Source of the DNA: Helopsaltes ochotensis
Taxonomy: Eukaryota; Chordata; Aves; Passeriformes; Locustellidae
NCBI GenBank assembly: GCA_013400155.1
Contig: VXBM01000214.1
Location: 424,803 to 488,802, forward strand
Length of the DNA stretch: 64,000 nt
Direction of reading: 5' to 3'
Shown: piece by piece, positions 45,431-57,042 of the stretch
Layout of the letters: the number at the start of each line of letters is the position of its first letter
Numbering within the stretch: the first letter of the stretch is position 1
Position numbers and translations under genes: made by a program
Notes under the pieces: model-generated
What the model saw: the letters and a program-made list of their open reading frames with translations, nothing else
Told to the model about the DNA's origin: nothing
Databases searched by the model: none

Positions 45431-45768
45431 GAGAGAGGCTCCACAATCTGCAAATCCAGAAAAAGATATTTAAATGAGTTAACAAACAATGAGTGCTTTC
45501 ATTGAACATGAATTTGTGACCTGTGCAGGAATGCAGATAATATGGCCACTGTGGCTTCTCAAGGATGAAGTGCTCTTTAAAGAATATGTTCATACATACA
45601 TATAAACATTTGAAGAGTATCTTCACTTTAAAGATAAGCTGATAGCTTTCAAATAACACCAATGAACTAAAGGTAATGTCAAGCTAGGTTTTTTTCCTTT
45701 CTGCAAGAGGAAAGACAGGTAAGAGGGCTTTTAAAAATTGCTAAAAACAAGAAATATGAAAGTGTTTC

Positions 45769-45809
45769 TTAGTGGTTAACTAATCGTTAACCATTAGTGG
45801 TTAACTAAT
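45769..45809. repeat. Direct plus inverted GTTAAC repeat
   Basis: TTAGTGGTTAACTAAT occurs twice (45,769-45,784 and 45,794-45,809). Between them, CGTTAACCA forms the inverted partner of the same core. GTTAAC resembles half of an HNF1-type site, but function is not shown. Confidence 0.6.
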
Positions 45810-46728
45810 AATCATCTTTGAAGTGTAAAGCTCAATTTTCCTGCTCATTACCTGTTTTCTTAAGGGAGACACCAAAACCCTCTACCTTGCTCCTACTCTA
45901 AATGTAGCACACAGACCAAAGTTTAGAAGGTTATGTTTGAATTTTAAATGGGCTAGACTGAAATATTAATGATTCCTCAGCTTAGAAGAGCCTAAAATAG
46001 ACTGTCAAGTGAGCAGTGCCGAGGTTAGACTGCTATAATGTTCCGGGGAAAAATCTGCAGCTTTTTCTAATTCTGTTGTGATCTCAAAATGTAACCAAAC
46101 GATGAGAACAAAGTGACCCTAAAGTGAGAAGATACTCTGTTTTTTAAGCAGAGAGGAGGAAGACTAAAACAGAGGGAGTATTACTGGTGATGCTTGGACA
46201 ATTAATATTTTTCAGCCCTTCCTAGGTCAGCGCTCTGGGCTGGAGGAGCAGGTGGACATTTATGTACTTTGTGTGCGCACACACATGTGGGTGCGTACGT
46301 GCACCCTCCCTCTGGCAAGGACATGCTCAGGCTCTGTGCCCTCTCTGGACCTGGGGACGGGGAACTTCAGCAGCTGCACCGAAGCTCGAACAATTGCTTC
46401 CCCTTGGCCTTGCACTTCCCTGGCGCAGCTGGAACACGGTGTGCAGGAAGTGCCGGTGTTTCCGCTGCGCTGAAATTTCTCTGCCACCTGCTTCTCAGCC
46501 CACGGGTCTCTCCTGGCAGCGCTGCTGCTGTGTGGGGGACACAAAATACCCTCTCGAGGCATATTTTCCCTGGTGTACCTGTCCCTGCCAGCCTCGGGAC
46601 GTGATGCCTTTGAGTACTCCACAGCCCGCCAAGCAAAGGGCTCTGCTCTCCGGGACCAGCCCGCTGCGGTTCGGGGCTGCCGGCGTCCCTCCTGCCCCTT
46701 TCTTTGGCTTTCCAGCGCAGCTACGGGC

Positions 46729-46793
46729 ATGCTGCAGAGGGATGCTGCCGGGGGATGCTGCAGAGGGATGCTGCCGAGGGATGCTGCCGAGGG
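46729..46793 (+). repeat. 13-bp minisatellite, five units
   Basis: Five head-to-tail copies of ATGCTGCAGAGGG and ATGCTGCCGAGGG variants. Copy number is likely to vary between individuals. Confidence 0.85.
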
Positions 46794-46825
46794 ATGGCCC
46801 TGCGGAGGGCGCGGGTGGCTGCCCT

Positions 46826-46853
46826 GGTGTGACGGCACCATCTAGTGCTGTCC
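46826..46853. promoter_or_regulatory. CTCF-like motif, site 2
   Basis: The core GCACCATCTAGTGCTG matches site 1 at 41,011-41,038 in the same orientation. The reverse complement contains CACTAGATGG, near the CTCF core. It sits in the isolated CpG-rich block. Confidence 0.35.
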
Positions 46854-47224
46854 CTGCGCAGCGCCGAGCGATGCTCGCCCGCAAGGAGGCTCGGCTGGGG
46901 CTGCTCTCAAAAAGAGCCCAAAAGGAAAAATCCACCCAGGTTGCACCTTCAGTGTGCGTAGAACCGTAGCTCCTGCTTCATAACTCCCCCAAAGGTGGAG
47001 AAATTGATGTGGCAAAGGCAGAAACTTCTAGCTGTTGTCTTCCCAGCCAGCTGAAATTCCATCCAGCTCTGGCAGCTGTTAAAGAGTAAAAAGCAGGACA
47101 GGGTGTTAGCTTGCATTAATGATGTGTGTGCACAAAACACACGTGTGAAATGATGAGCTGCTCTAGTGGGCTCTGAAGGGAAAATGCAAGTTCAGTTCTA
47201 AATCGCTGCTGTATTCGGAGCCTG

Positions 47225-47417
47225 AAAGTCTTCAGAGTGAGCTGCAAGCCACAGGAAAGGTGTAAAAGGGCTTCTGAGCTGGGAGGCAGGAATACCCAAA
47301 GCTTACCCCAAAAGCCTTTGGCAGCAGATCCAGCAGAAACTGGGCTTCTGAGACTCTCCTGCTTCCTGGGGTGATGGAGGGGACACCTGCAGTGTGATGC
47401 AAAGGAAGCCGAGCAAG
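47225..47417 (+). repeat. Interspersed direct repeat, copy A
   Basis: It aligns over about 193 bases with 52,269-52,461 at roughly 80-85% identity by eye. Shared blocks include AAAGTCTTCAGAGTGAGCTG, CTTACCCCAAAAGCCTTTGG and ACCTGCAGTGTGATGCAAA-like sequence. The family is not recognised. It may be an old transposable element or a local duplication. Confidence 0.75.
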
Positions 47418-48530
47418 CACTGGAGTCATTAGCCAAGGTTAAGTGGCAAAATGCCTTCCAAGAGGTTCTTCAGCCTGTTTGCAGTATGCACCCAGTACGT
47501 GCCACAAATGGTAAAAGCAAGAGGAAAACGTCAATGCAAATAAAGGTAATGGAAAAGAAAAAGAGCCACCCTGTCTCTGTGTGAAAAGGAGGAAGCAAAA
47601 TGGGGGAATAGAGAAGACCACTGAGTATAAGTGGTTGTGGAAAATGCACTTATACAAAGAGCAAACTCTAAGTCAGTTAAATGTACTGACAACACCTGTT
47701 TCACATCAATTAGCTGAGTTTCTCTCTTCCTAGTAATCCTCTGGGATCCATAGCCAGGGATGGTGGTGACAAAGCACTACTTCAAAAAAAGTAATGACCA
47801 AGGCAGAGGGTTTTAGGGATAAGGTCTCTTAGGCATCCACAACTAACAGCAGATTATGGAGGCTCGACAGCTGCTGCCAAACCACTCACTGCATCTGTTC
47901 CCAGTATAGCTGATACGGTCAGTCCTCTTAATGATGGATGGCAACTATCAGCGTGAAAGAAATGTTTTTCATGACCCCAACACTGGGGGCAGATCAGATG
48001 AGGTTTGCTTTCATCTGTCAGGGACTTCACATTTACTATTCCAAAGCTTAAACCGTAGCCCTAACATATGTGTAGCTCATGCTTCGTTCCTTGAAGAGCT
48101 GGAAACGTTAAAATTTCCACAAGAGGTCACTGTGAGGTAGTGCATCAGTGATGGAGGAGGCGGCTGCTTCACAAAACCTGTGAAGACTATGGACACTTGC
48201 AGCAACACAGCCACAGGGGTAGAGATACCAGCAGAACAGAACAAGGGGCCAGTCACAAATTCATCTTTTGGGGAGTCAGATGGACAGGTGGGAGAAAAAC
48301 AGGTGCTACAAGAAATCCAAAGGTTGTTCTTGTTGCAGAATAAAAAATTAGTTATGTGCTGTCCCAGAGACTTTAGTATCTTGGAGGGGCATATTCCAGG
48401 ATTAGATATAATAATCTGATTACTCTATAATTTACTAAAGAAAAATGTTATCTGGGAATAGACCCCACAACATAAGAAGGCCCTAGAGCTGTTAAAGGAA
48501 ACCATAAATGTGTTTCAGTCATATGTGGCA

Positions 48531-48583
48531 TGTACTATACATACATACTATACTATACATGTACTATACCTCCCACTATACAT
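48531..48583. repeat. ACTATACAT-type short tandem repeat
   Basis: Variants of ACTATACATAC and ACTATAC repeat over about 50 bases. It is a degenerate microsatellite with no link to a gene. Confidence 0.65.
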
Positions 48584-48827
48584 CCAGGTGGGAGAGAAGG
48601 GATATGGCTTGGGACTAGAGCAAGAGTGGGTGCTTGAACCCATACAGCATCAAGTCTCTTTGGGTTCCAAATGGAATGCGAGAATGCAGTCATATGTAAC
48701 AACAAGATTGCTATAAAATAATTATAAAAATAAAAGTTATTTTGAATAGGAAGCCAGAGATTGTGACTTTAGAGGAATGTCATGAAGCTGGGCAGTGGAG
48801 TGATCATGAAGGCAAGTGCACTTCCCC

Positions 48828-49290
48828 TCTAATAAAGCTTTTTGAAAAGCAAAGTGCAAGAGTGTTTATTTCTGTGGTAAGCATGGATCACCTCTCCCAA
48901 AGCTTTTTACACTTCAGTGAAATCTGCTTCAGAAAGGATGGTGGATGTAGCCTCTCCCTAGACCATTTTCTGTATTTACTTAACTGAATTCTTTTTATCT
49001 CCAACCCTAAGAACTGCTTGGGAAAATAAGATAATCTTGAGAAAGTTGTCATTAATAAAACTTTCATAATTCTCTTCTTTCTGTCAGATACACTGGGCAT
49101 CCATGTGCCATCTGGAGACTTGCCAGTCTTAGAGAACAACTGGGAAGGCTGTGGCAGACTCAGGAGCTTTATCCATGAGGCTTAATTCAGGGGTACTGAC
49201 AGACCTTATTCGTCATGGTCATAAAAAGCAATGCCTTTAATGCTCAGGTAACTACATGTGTGCTCCATGCCAAGGTCTGCACAACAGAGC
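48828..49290 (+). pseudogene. Diverged duplicate of the AKAP12 terminal intron and 3' exon start
   Basis: This region aligns with 38,939-39,410. Shared blocks, in order, are GAACTGCTTGGGAAAATAA (39,121 and 49,011), AGTTGTCATTA, GCATCCATGTG, GCCAGTC followed by TAGAGAACAACTG (39,236 and 49,120), CAGGAGCTTTA and CAATGCCTTTAAT. The match spans the acceptor: the copy reads CTTCTTTCTGTCAG, then ATACACTGGGCATCC. So the acceptor is conserved about 9.9 kb downstream of the original. No copy of the AKAP12 protein-coding exons is recognised to its left. It could be a segmental duplication relic or an alternative terminal exon. Confidence 0.75.
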
Positions 49291-49677
49291 CAAGATCATG
49301 GAACATATCTCAACCCACTCCCCTCCTGGAGGACATCGAGGATTCCTCTGCCTTCTGTCTCCTTTTCCCTATCAGGAGACAGGGACAGAAACAGGGGCGT
49401 GTCCTGCACATGCTCTCAAGTGAAAGGGAAAACTGAAGCTGAAATGAGGGAAGGCTCAGCGAGAAGGGGGAAAAAATCCCATTGTTTAGTGCTGCAGGGG
49501 TTGAAATACTTGTTTGGTGTCATTCCAGCTGAACGGGCAGTGTCCCGCGCCTGCACTCTCCCCCAGTTGTTACACTGACTTTCTACAGCCTCCCTCTTCC
49601 TTCAGCAGCTCTCTTGCAGTAGCCCCATTCTGCCGAGAGGTTACCACTCTTTCTCTCCCAGTCCTAACCCTAATCCT

Positions 49678-49965
49678 TGTCCTGGTTCCGGCTGGGATAG
49701 AGTTAATTGCCTCCCTAGCAGCTGGTGCAGCGCCATGTGTTCGTTCTCAGTGTGAGACTCATGTTGCTAACAGCGATGATGTAGTTGTTGCTGGATAGTG
49801 CTTACACCAAGCCAAGGACGTTCCAGTTTCCCCCACTGTGCACTGTCTCCTCACAGTGCACAGTGGAGGAGGAGGAGACAAGGAGCTGAGGGGGAGCATG
49901 GCCGGGACATGAACTGGGCTGAGAGTGCTGGCCTTGCAGCCTTCCTGACAGGCCCAGCAAGGCTG
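49678..49965 (+). mobile_element. Endogenous-retrovirus solo LTR fragment, avian type
   Basis: It starts TGTCCTGGTTCCGGCTGGGA and continues TAGAGTTAATTGCCTCCCTA. This matches, from memory, the 5' end of an LTR family abundant in songbird genomes. No gag, pol or env sequence is seen, so it looks like a solo or truncated LTR. A 26-base segment rich in CACTGTGCAC-type inverted words lies at about 49,836-49,865. The right boundary is approximate. Confidence 0.7.
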
Positions 49966-51054
49966 CTGCAGCAAGTCACTTTGTCACCAAAGCCTCTGCC
50001 AGAGGCAGTGCCATTCCTGGACCCAACCATTACTTCAGCAATGCTTGAATTGCCTGGGATCTCCTTTCGGTTTCTGAGATCTGGAGCAACTCACCTGTGT
50101 AATCTTAACATGTGTTTCTTGCTGCAGGACGATACCAAGAAATGCATCTTCTTGGTCCCATCAGAAACTGAAGAAGAATTTTGCCACCCAGCTGGGAGGT
50201 TTTCAACACAGACTGAGGAGCTGCCCTTCTCTATAGTGCTTTGCAAGCTGGCACTTCTGCAAAACTGCCTGCTTCACTTCAGGCAGAGCAGTTCAGCTCT
50301 GTCCAGGAGACTTCTTGAAGCCTGGGGTGTTACTACTTTGCAAACCCTGGTTATGCTCAGTGGCTGAGACATCAGTGCTAAGTGCCACTGTCATTGTATC
50401 TCTATTTCCCAGGTCTCACAGCCATGTTAATCACATTCCTTGACAGCAATACGCTCACAGCAATAGGAAGTAGATGTGCTCATTCCTCATGTGAGAGTCA
50501 CCACGGAGGTGTGGCTCTGCAAGGGAGTACCACTACTGGCAGCTGCATGACAGAGCAAATAAATCCTCTTGGCAGCAACAGCTGCACTTTTCTCCTCTCA
50601 CCATGCAAAACCTCAGCTCCTGTAAGCACTCTGAGGGAACCCACCAGCATGGCCAGATGTAGAGTAAACCATCAGCTCACACTCCCTTGCAGCAGTATCA
50701 GAAGCAGGGAAATGTTTTCTATGGCATTGCAACACTAGATGACTTTCTCATGGGTCTACCAAGGATACAGGAATTGATGACTTTTAATTTCTGTGGGCCA
50801 GCTTCTTTTTAGAGCACAAAACATGTCCTTTAGGAGAAAGAGGATCTATCTATGGTGGGGGGAAGGGTGGAAAAAGCATTAACACAGCCATCATTTCCAA
50901 ATTCCTAGTATGCTCTTCTCTTTTAAGACACAGATGCAAATCCCAAGCTGAGAGATTTCTGACCCTTGAGCTAATAAGAACAGAAGGTAGTGTTCCCATT
51001 CCCTGGGACATGTGTACCACTCTCCTAAGAGGAAATAGTTAATATAATGTAAAA

Positions 51055-51100
51055 AATCCCAAAGCAAAACAAAAAAACCCAAACCCCACCCCAAAACAGG
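51055..51100. repeat. A/C-rich low-complexity tract
   Basis: AAAAC- and CCCAAA-type runs similar to those at 10,415 and 60,601. Nothing else is seen in it. Confidence 0.55.
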
Positions 51101-52268
51101 AAATGTGGTGTCCTCACAGGCATGATCACAGCTTCACAGTTTAGGTGGCTGCTTCGTGCTCACTTCTTTCAGATTCTCCCCATTCAGTTTGAGCTGGTTA
51201 GCTAGGTTTCACCACGTTAGCTTCCACTCTGTATGGCACAGCTCTGCACCCAGATGAAAGCTGATCTATATTTCAGCTGGTTCCTTCAGCTGACTTCTGC
51301 TTTTGCTTCACTTGCAGTAAATAGAACTCAGAAAAAACTGGTGACATTGTGGCCCTGTGCTCTGAGATATGTCCTGTATGACAGGAGAGTGATGCACAGC
51401 AACACTTACATCCTTCAAGTCATGCCTGTAGCACTTTTTAAAAAAAAATTAGTATCATACTACAGTTTTATTAAAGAGGGCATGAAAATTTTGAATGTTA
51501 ATGAACTCAGTAAACAAGGATGAAGTTTTTACAAATTTTTTTTTCAGTTCTTGTGCACAAATCAGGACTTGTTCTGGGTCCCATTTTGTTACCAGTATTG
51601 CAAAGGTGCCTCAAAATGAGATTAAAAAATGTAATTCTGCATAAGAATGCAATCATATCAATAAGATAATTATTATTGAACAATTATTACTTTATATTCT
51701 GTGTATCCAGACTCTATCTGTCTGTGGACAACTGCATACCAGCAGCTGGAGTGGTGCTGGTTTGGTGATGGGCCATCACCATCCTTTCCTCATCAGCTGC
51801 CAATCGCATGCTTTGCATGACTATTCCCCTTCACATCCTTCAAGCACTGCTGTTGGGGTGGAAGGACATGACCTTCCACATTTTCCAGACTTCACCCTTT
51901 TATAGGACACTCAGGAAAGGCCTGTTCCTGCTGGGATGGGATGTTCATGCTGGCAGTGTAACACCAGTAGAGGCTGTGGCCAGTGTCCGTATTTGGGGCT
52001 GCCCAAAAGCCCGTGCTTGTCCTTACCTAGTGCTGCATTTGCAGCAGAGCTCTACATCGCTGCTGTACCTGGTGCCAGAGTGACCCAAGTCAGGAGATGA
52101 GAGGGCAGCAGCACAAACAGGCCCAGACCCCAGCAGCCGCTGGCTTGGCTCCTGCTCGGCGCAGCCAAGGCACAGCCCCTGCCAAGGCCCGGCCGCGGCT
52201 GCACGAACAGCGGCAGCTGCCCCTGCAGCCGTGCAGAAGTGACTGCTCGGCAGCCTCCGATGAGCCGC

Positions 52269-52461
52269 AAAGTCTTCAGAGTGAGCTGCAACAAGCCACA
52301 GAAAAGGTGTAGACCGGGCTTCCAAGCCAGGAGGCAGGAATACAGCAGCTTACCCCAAAAGCCTTTGGCAGCAGATCTAGCGGAAGCCAGGCTGCTGAGG
52401 CTCTCCTGATCCCTGGGGTGACAGAGGGCACGCCTGCAGTGTGATGCAAAAGAAGGATGAG
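52269..52461 (+). repeat. Interspersed direct repeat, copy B
   Basis: Partner of 47,225-47,417 in the same orientation. The sequence just upstream (52,100-52,260) is GC-rich, as is the block preceding copy A, though the two do not align clearly by eye. Confidence 0.75.
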
Positions 52462-55400
52462 CACCCTCACCCTCAGCCACGAAACTCTCTTGCTCTTAAC
52501 TATATGCTTCAGTTAATTCCGGAGTCAGTGAAAGTGTGAATTGTTGAAGCAACACATTAGAGAATTGAAGGATCAGACTAGTTTGTCAAAAGGGAATTGA
52601 ACGCTGGTTTGATTTTTACCTAATAAGCTCATGAAATAAAGCTTGATTGACAGAGTACATTGCTCTGTGAATTTGAGAGACCCAAATAAACAATGGCAAT
52701 ATCTAAAATAATTCACTGCTGAAACTGGAATTGCACAATACAGTAGTAACAAAATAGAAAATGCTTTAACCATGTGGTTGAGAGATTAAGGATAGAAGAA
52801 GACAATGGATTGATCAGGAAGCTCCCTTAGAAAGTGTATGAGCTGCTTCAAAATGAGTCCTGACACAGTCAGCAGATTGGATACGGGCTGTGGATTTGTG
52901 CCTGAGGCGTGCTGGAATGCTGGGTACCTCCTCCACACTCCACAGAGCAGTACAGTAAGTGAACATTTGTGTTAACTTTCATTTTGTGGCTCTGCTTCTC
53001 TCCTCCCTGAGCAGATTTCCTAAGGTTGCAGGAAGGCTTCAGTTTTGGCCAAGGCAATAGGCATGGAGTGAGTATGAGGAAGTCCTGCTGGCAGCTCCTT
53101 TGGCACAAGGGCTAAAACACTGGCACCTCAAGGAATGACAACAGTCACTGACAGCTGCTCCAAGGCCACGCTGAGCTCTTGCATCTTGGCACGTGTGGCT
53201 GTTCAAAAGCACGGATGCACCAACATCACAGCACCAGGGCTGTACTTCAGAGGAAATGTGCTACGTGGTTTTGGCTAAATTTCATCTAAATATGTCCTTC
53301 TTAATGGCAGACTTGATAGAAGCCCATATTTAAGGACAGTGAATTTCTCTTATTTCTAGAGATGATCACAGACAATTTGGCAAACACACATTCATGAAGG
53401 GTGTTGCAAAAGATTGCTTGCTTCTTTCTGTTTTGTTCTACTTTTGGTATGAGTGGGATTTCATTATCCAGTGACAACAGGCATTCTTACAAACAAAAAC
53501 AAGTGAACAAAACAAGAGCCATAGAAATGGAAACACCGTTTCAGGTGAATAACAGCTGGGTTTTTTTAACAGCCAGCCTCCATCACCACTGGTAGTCTGT
53601 CACCTAGATTTCATTAACCAAAGTATGCTGCTGTAATTAACAGTGCAACATTTACAGTGTTGAAGTAGGAATCTAATTGGTTTTAATTTTTTTTTAAATA
53701 ACCCAATTACTCCTAATCATTCATAACTGTCAAGTATCTTAAAACACTTGTTGACTTTTGGGAAGCGATAAATAAGAGAACCAACGACAGAACTCCGAAA
53801 TTAACCTCCCTTTTAAGTATTTACTTTTTAAAAGGTGTGGAAATACAATCAAGGAAAATTACTTTAAATTGGCTAAGAATGAATCAGTTTGATCTTTAAG
53901 TACCTGGGATAAGGATATCTAAAGAATTGTATTGCTCTCCAAAAACGCAAAATACCCAAACAAGGTAATCCTCCTGTTAAGCAGATTGGTAAAAAAACAT
54001 TGAGAGACTGTGATGCCACCAGGTACCAGGTACCACAGCATCTGCTCAAGTCTAACCATGTTTCCTTTAAATGTATAAGATGTTGCAATGCCAAAGAAAT
54101 TATTTAAAGTAAACAGAATGAAATCTAGTTTGTTTTTTTTTTCTCTTGCAACAGAAAACTTTTTGTGACTGAGGCTGTTATTTTATGGGATTTGGAGCTG
54201 AAGAGCCAGTCAGATTTTCTAAACATCAAGACAGCAACTGAAGGCTCTGCAGTGTAAACAGGAGCACAATTTTAAGTATTCAATGTTTGTAACACAAGTA
54301 TCTTATGATAAATTCTCCCCCTGCTGAAGCAGAATAATTATCAGACCAGTGACGGAGAAGATACTTGATGGAAAAATATTGACTGCAATGGATTGCAAAC
54401 TTCACTTTCAGAAGTGATAATCCTCTGTTGAAGCAGAGAGATTTGCAGATGTCTGGTACTTTTGAAGTCAAGGCAGAGATGTCAAGTGACATGCCTAGGA
54501 AATTAACTTTGAAGATACTTCTTTGGAAAAACATGGGGCTAAAGTTCCAGCCCATAGCCTTGAATGAAGGCAGATTTTCACTGACTTCTCAGCAGTTTCT
54601 GCCAAGATGTCTGCTTTCATTTGGTAAAAAATTCACAACTTCAGCAAGTGAGCAGACTGAATGAGCAACGAGCAACTCAGCCACCAATCTCCAAGTCAAA
54701 CATTGAAAACTAAACCCTGGAGTTATCTCTAACTATAATAATAATTCAGAGGGTTTAAACAAAGAAACTTGAACAAAACTGCATTTGTGCTGCAATTTCC
54801 CAAATTCTTGATGCAGCTGTTAATAACCAGAATATACTGTTTCTAATTCATTATAAAGGAAAAAAACTGCTCATGAAGTTAAAAGGCAATGGCTTAAACA
54901 TCCCCATGGAGCATCAGACAACAAAGGGTATTTAAAAGAAACCATTATCATAGCCCAACATGTATTAAAAGTCTCTTTATTGTGATTTTTTTTTGTCTTT
55001 ACCCGACAGTTATTTGGTAAGAATAAATATTAACAGGTGAAAGTTTCTCTGCTGAGCCTGCAACTTCTCGTTCCTTGTAGCAGCAGGACAGCCATAACCA
55101 ACTCCTTCCCTGGTGGCTTGTTCCCTGCCCCACCCTGCTCCTTGCCGGGCAGCACACCAGCCTGCAAGGCCACACTGCCCTCCAGAAGAGCTACCTGCCC
55201 AAGGGGGAGTCACCACTTCCCATCTTCTACATCCTCGATATTGCCAGCAGCAGCACTGGCTTCAGTAAGGCTCTTCTCGGCTCATCTCCATCTCTGCAAA
55301 ATTTGTGAGTTGTTCAAACCTTCTGCAGAGCTAAAATAAGGAAGGAGTTTGACAGAAAAATAGCATTTTTTAAGACTGGTTGTTTTCCACTTGAGTCCAT

Positions 55401-55576
55401 TTAACATGTAACTTAGCAAACATCATGATGTCCAAGCAGTGGAGAAGGAGAGGTGAGAGCAGGAATAATGTCTCACAATAAATGGTGTGGTCACATGCAC
55501 CCTGACACCAGCCACCTGGGGAGTTGAGTTGAACTGTTGTACTTTGCCCTAGAGCAGAACTGGAGCTCTAGAATTT

Positions 55577-55596
55577 AAAAAAAAAAAAAAAAAAAA
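55577..55596. repeat. 20-base poly(A) tract
   Basis: An uninterrupted run of A in intergenic DNA. No retrocopy is recognised next to it. Confidence 0.9.
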
Positions 55597-56154
55597 TCTA
55601 AGCAGGAACTAACAGCCGAGGTGGTAGCACCTTTAGCAGCTTCACTCATTTTGGAAATGAACTTGTGACTATCCCCTAAACCTCAGATACCTCAAAAGCT
55701 GACATTACCCTGAACTAGGAAAGGTTTATTCTTTTGTTTTTCTACTCTGAGAGCATTTTGGACTAAGGAAAATGAAATAAACCCCACATTTAAGGAAATT
55801 ATAGTGGTAGATGAGGATCCTAAAGAAGTTTTAAAATGGGCAACACTAAAATAATTCTGTAAGATGGGATTTTTTTTCCTCAAAAGACTTCTACACTTGG
55901 AAGTCAATTGATTTTAAACCTATTACTAATACAAGAAAGATAATAAAAAATCCAGTATGTAGAGACTTTTTGTGCTAATGCCACCTCAAGTTTTAGTAAG
56001 CTCATTGTTCACCTGTGTGATGGAGATTTTAGTCTGACAAACAGAATACATTGCTTGGCTTTTAAACTGATTCAGCAAGAGCTCATCCAGGAAGACCAAA
56101 CACCAACAACCTTTCACCTTCAACTCAATAAATCATATCCCATTTAATTCAGTT

Positions 56155-56160
56155 TTTATT
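56155..56160 (-). terminator. ZBTB2: Poly(A) signal, probable main ZBTB2 site
   Basis: AATAAA on the - strand, followed within about 60 bases by GGTTGTTGGTGTTTGGTC, a good GU-rich downstream element. Confidence 0.55.
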
Positions 56161-57015
56161 CAATGAAATGATGTATAAAAACTTACAAATTTGAGAACTT
56201 AACTATACACAAAAAGATGATATTCAGTTTAAACGTATACACAGAGAAGAGCTGTGGTTTGTGACTTGCCCTCTCCCACCCCTCCCCCCAAACACACACT
56301 GTCTCCATTTATGATGGGGCACTTTTTCTGTCCACTTACAACTTCTGTTGGCCCAGTAATTGCTCCGTGAGCTTCACTGCTGCTGCCAGTTTAGGTTTTT
56401 AGGCTACCAGCAAAAAATCTGGGCATCTATATAAAATAGTAAAAATCAACAACTTGATTTTTAACACAAAGATGCAGTACTACCATCAGCAGTAACTAAA
56501 ACTACAGAATTCATCCTTTCAGTTTTTGCAGGCTTTGTCTTGACTTTCAAAATAACAGGACTCTCACAGAGCAGAATTTCCCAGCCAGCACTACAGATTC
56601 ATTTTAAAACAACCATGATCCCCTGTTGCTAGAACACCGCTTCTCCTCCCTCTTAACTCATGCCATTAGACCAAATGAAATCATGGACATTCCTTGCCTG
56701 AGTAAGGGAATAAAGCTTTTCTCTCTCCTTTCATCCAGAATGACTCAAACCTCTATACAGCTAACAACACACGCACATGCTGCACTAACGATGGTGCAGT
56801 GCTCACCAGTATGCCACTTCTCTAGTTTCCTTGGTAGTTGGGTGACAACACTTACCTATTGGCTTCTCTTCAACAGGTCAATAAAAATGCACACAGCTCA
56901 GGATGTTTCAAATTTGGTTAAAAGCAACCTGTGCAATGACTTTGTCAAACAACTGAAAGACATTCCAGGCTGAATCTGAGAGTAGACGGCCAGTTACTTA
57001 AAAAGGATGTGTGCA

Positions 57016-57021
57016 TTTATT
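57016..57021 (-). terminator. ZBTB2: Possible proximal ZBTB2 poly(A) signal
   Basis: AATAAA on the - strand just downstream (in the transcript) of the AU-rich hairpin. Its use would give a 3' UTR of about 0.8 kb. Confidence 0.35.
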
Positions 57022-57042
57022 TACCTGTACCAAATATACACA

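Larger units (their letters stand above)
46262..46935. other. Isolated CpG-rich block, function unknown
   Basis: This segment has many CpG dinucleotides in an otherwise AT-rich intergenic region. It starts with an alternating purine-pyrimidine stretch (TGTGCGCACACACATG and GTGCGTACGTGCAC). It contains a 13-bp minisatellite and a CTCF-like motif. Long overlapping frames on both strands are a by-product of the GC content. It may be an orphan CpG island or the GC-rich body of an unrecognised repeat. Confidence 0.5.
41836..56154. other. Intergenic region between AKAP12 and ZBTB2 3' ends
   Basis: About 14.3 kb between two convergent genes. I recognise no protein-coding or RNA gene. It holds CR1 and LTR fragments, a CpG-rich block with a minisatellite, a direct repeat pair, an AKAP12 3'-end copy, A-tracts and short repeats, listed separately. 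The ZBTB2 3' UTR may reach into it if the signal at 54,976-54,981 is used. Confidence 0.7.

Noticed and set aside
46262..46969. 235-codon + and 193-codon - frames in the CpG-rich block
   Set aside because: They overlap on both strands, are built partly from the minisatellite and show no domain or splice context.
48180..48419. 79-codon frame beside the AKAP12 3' copy, considered as a duplicated gravin coding exon
   Set aside because: The composition is mildly gravin-like but no block aligns with 36,761-38,671 by eye.
49798..50367. 189-codon + frame after the LTR
   Set aside because: It begins inside the LTR fragment and shows no recognised protein family. A possible acceptor near 50,128 is not enough support.
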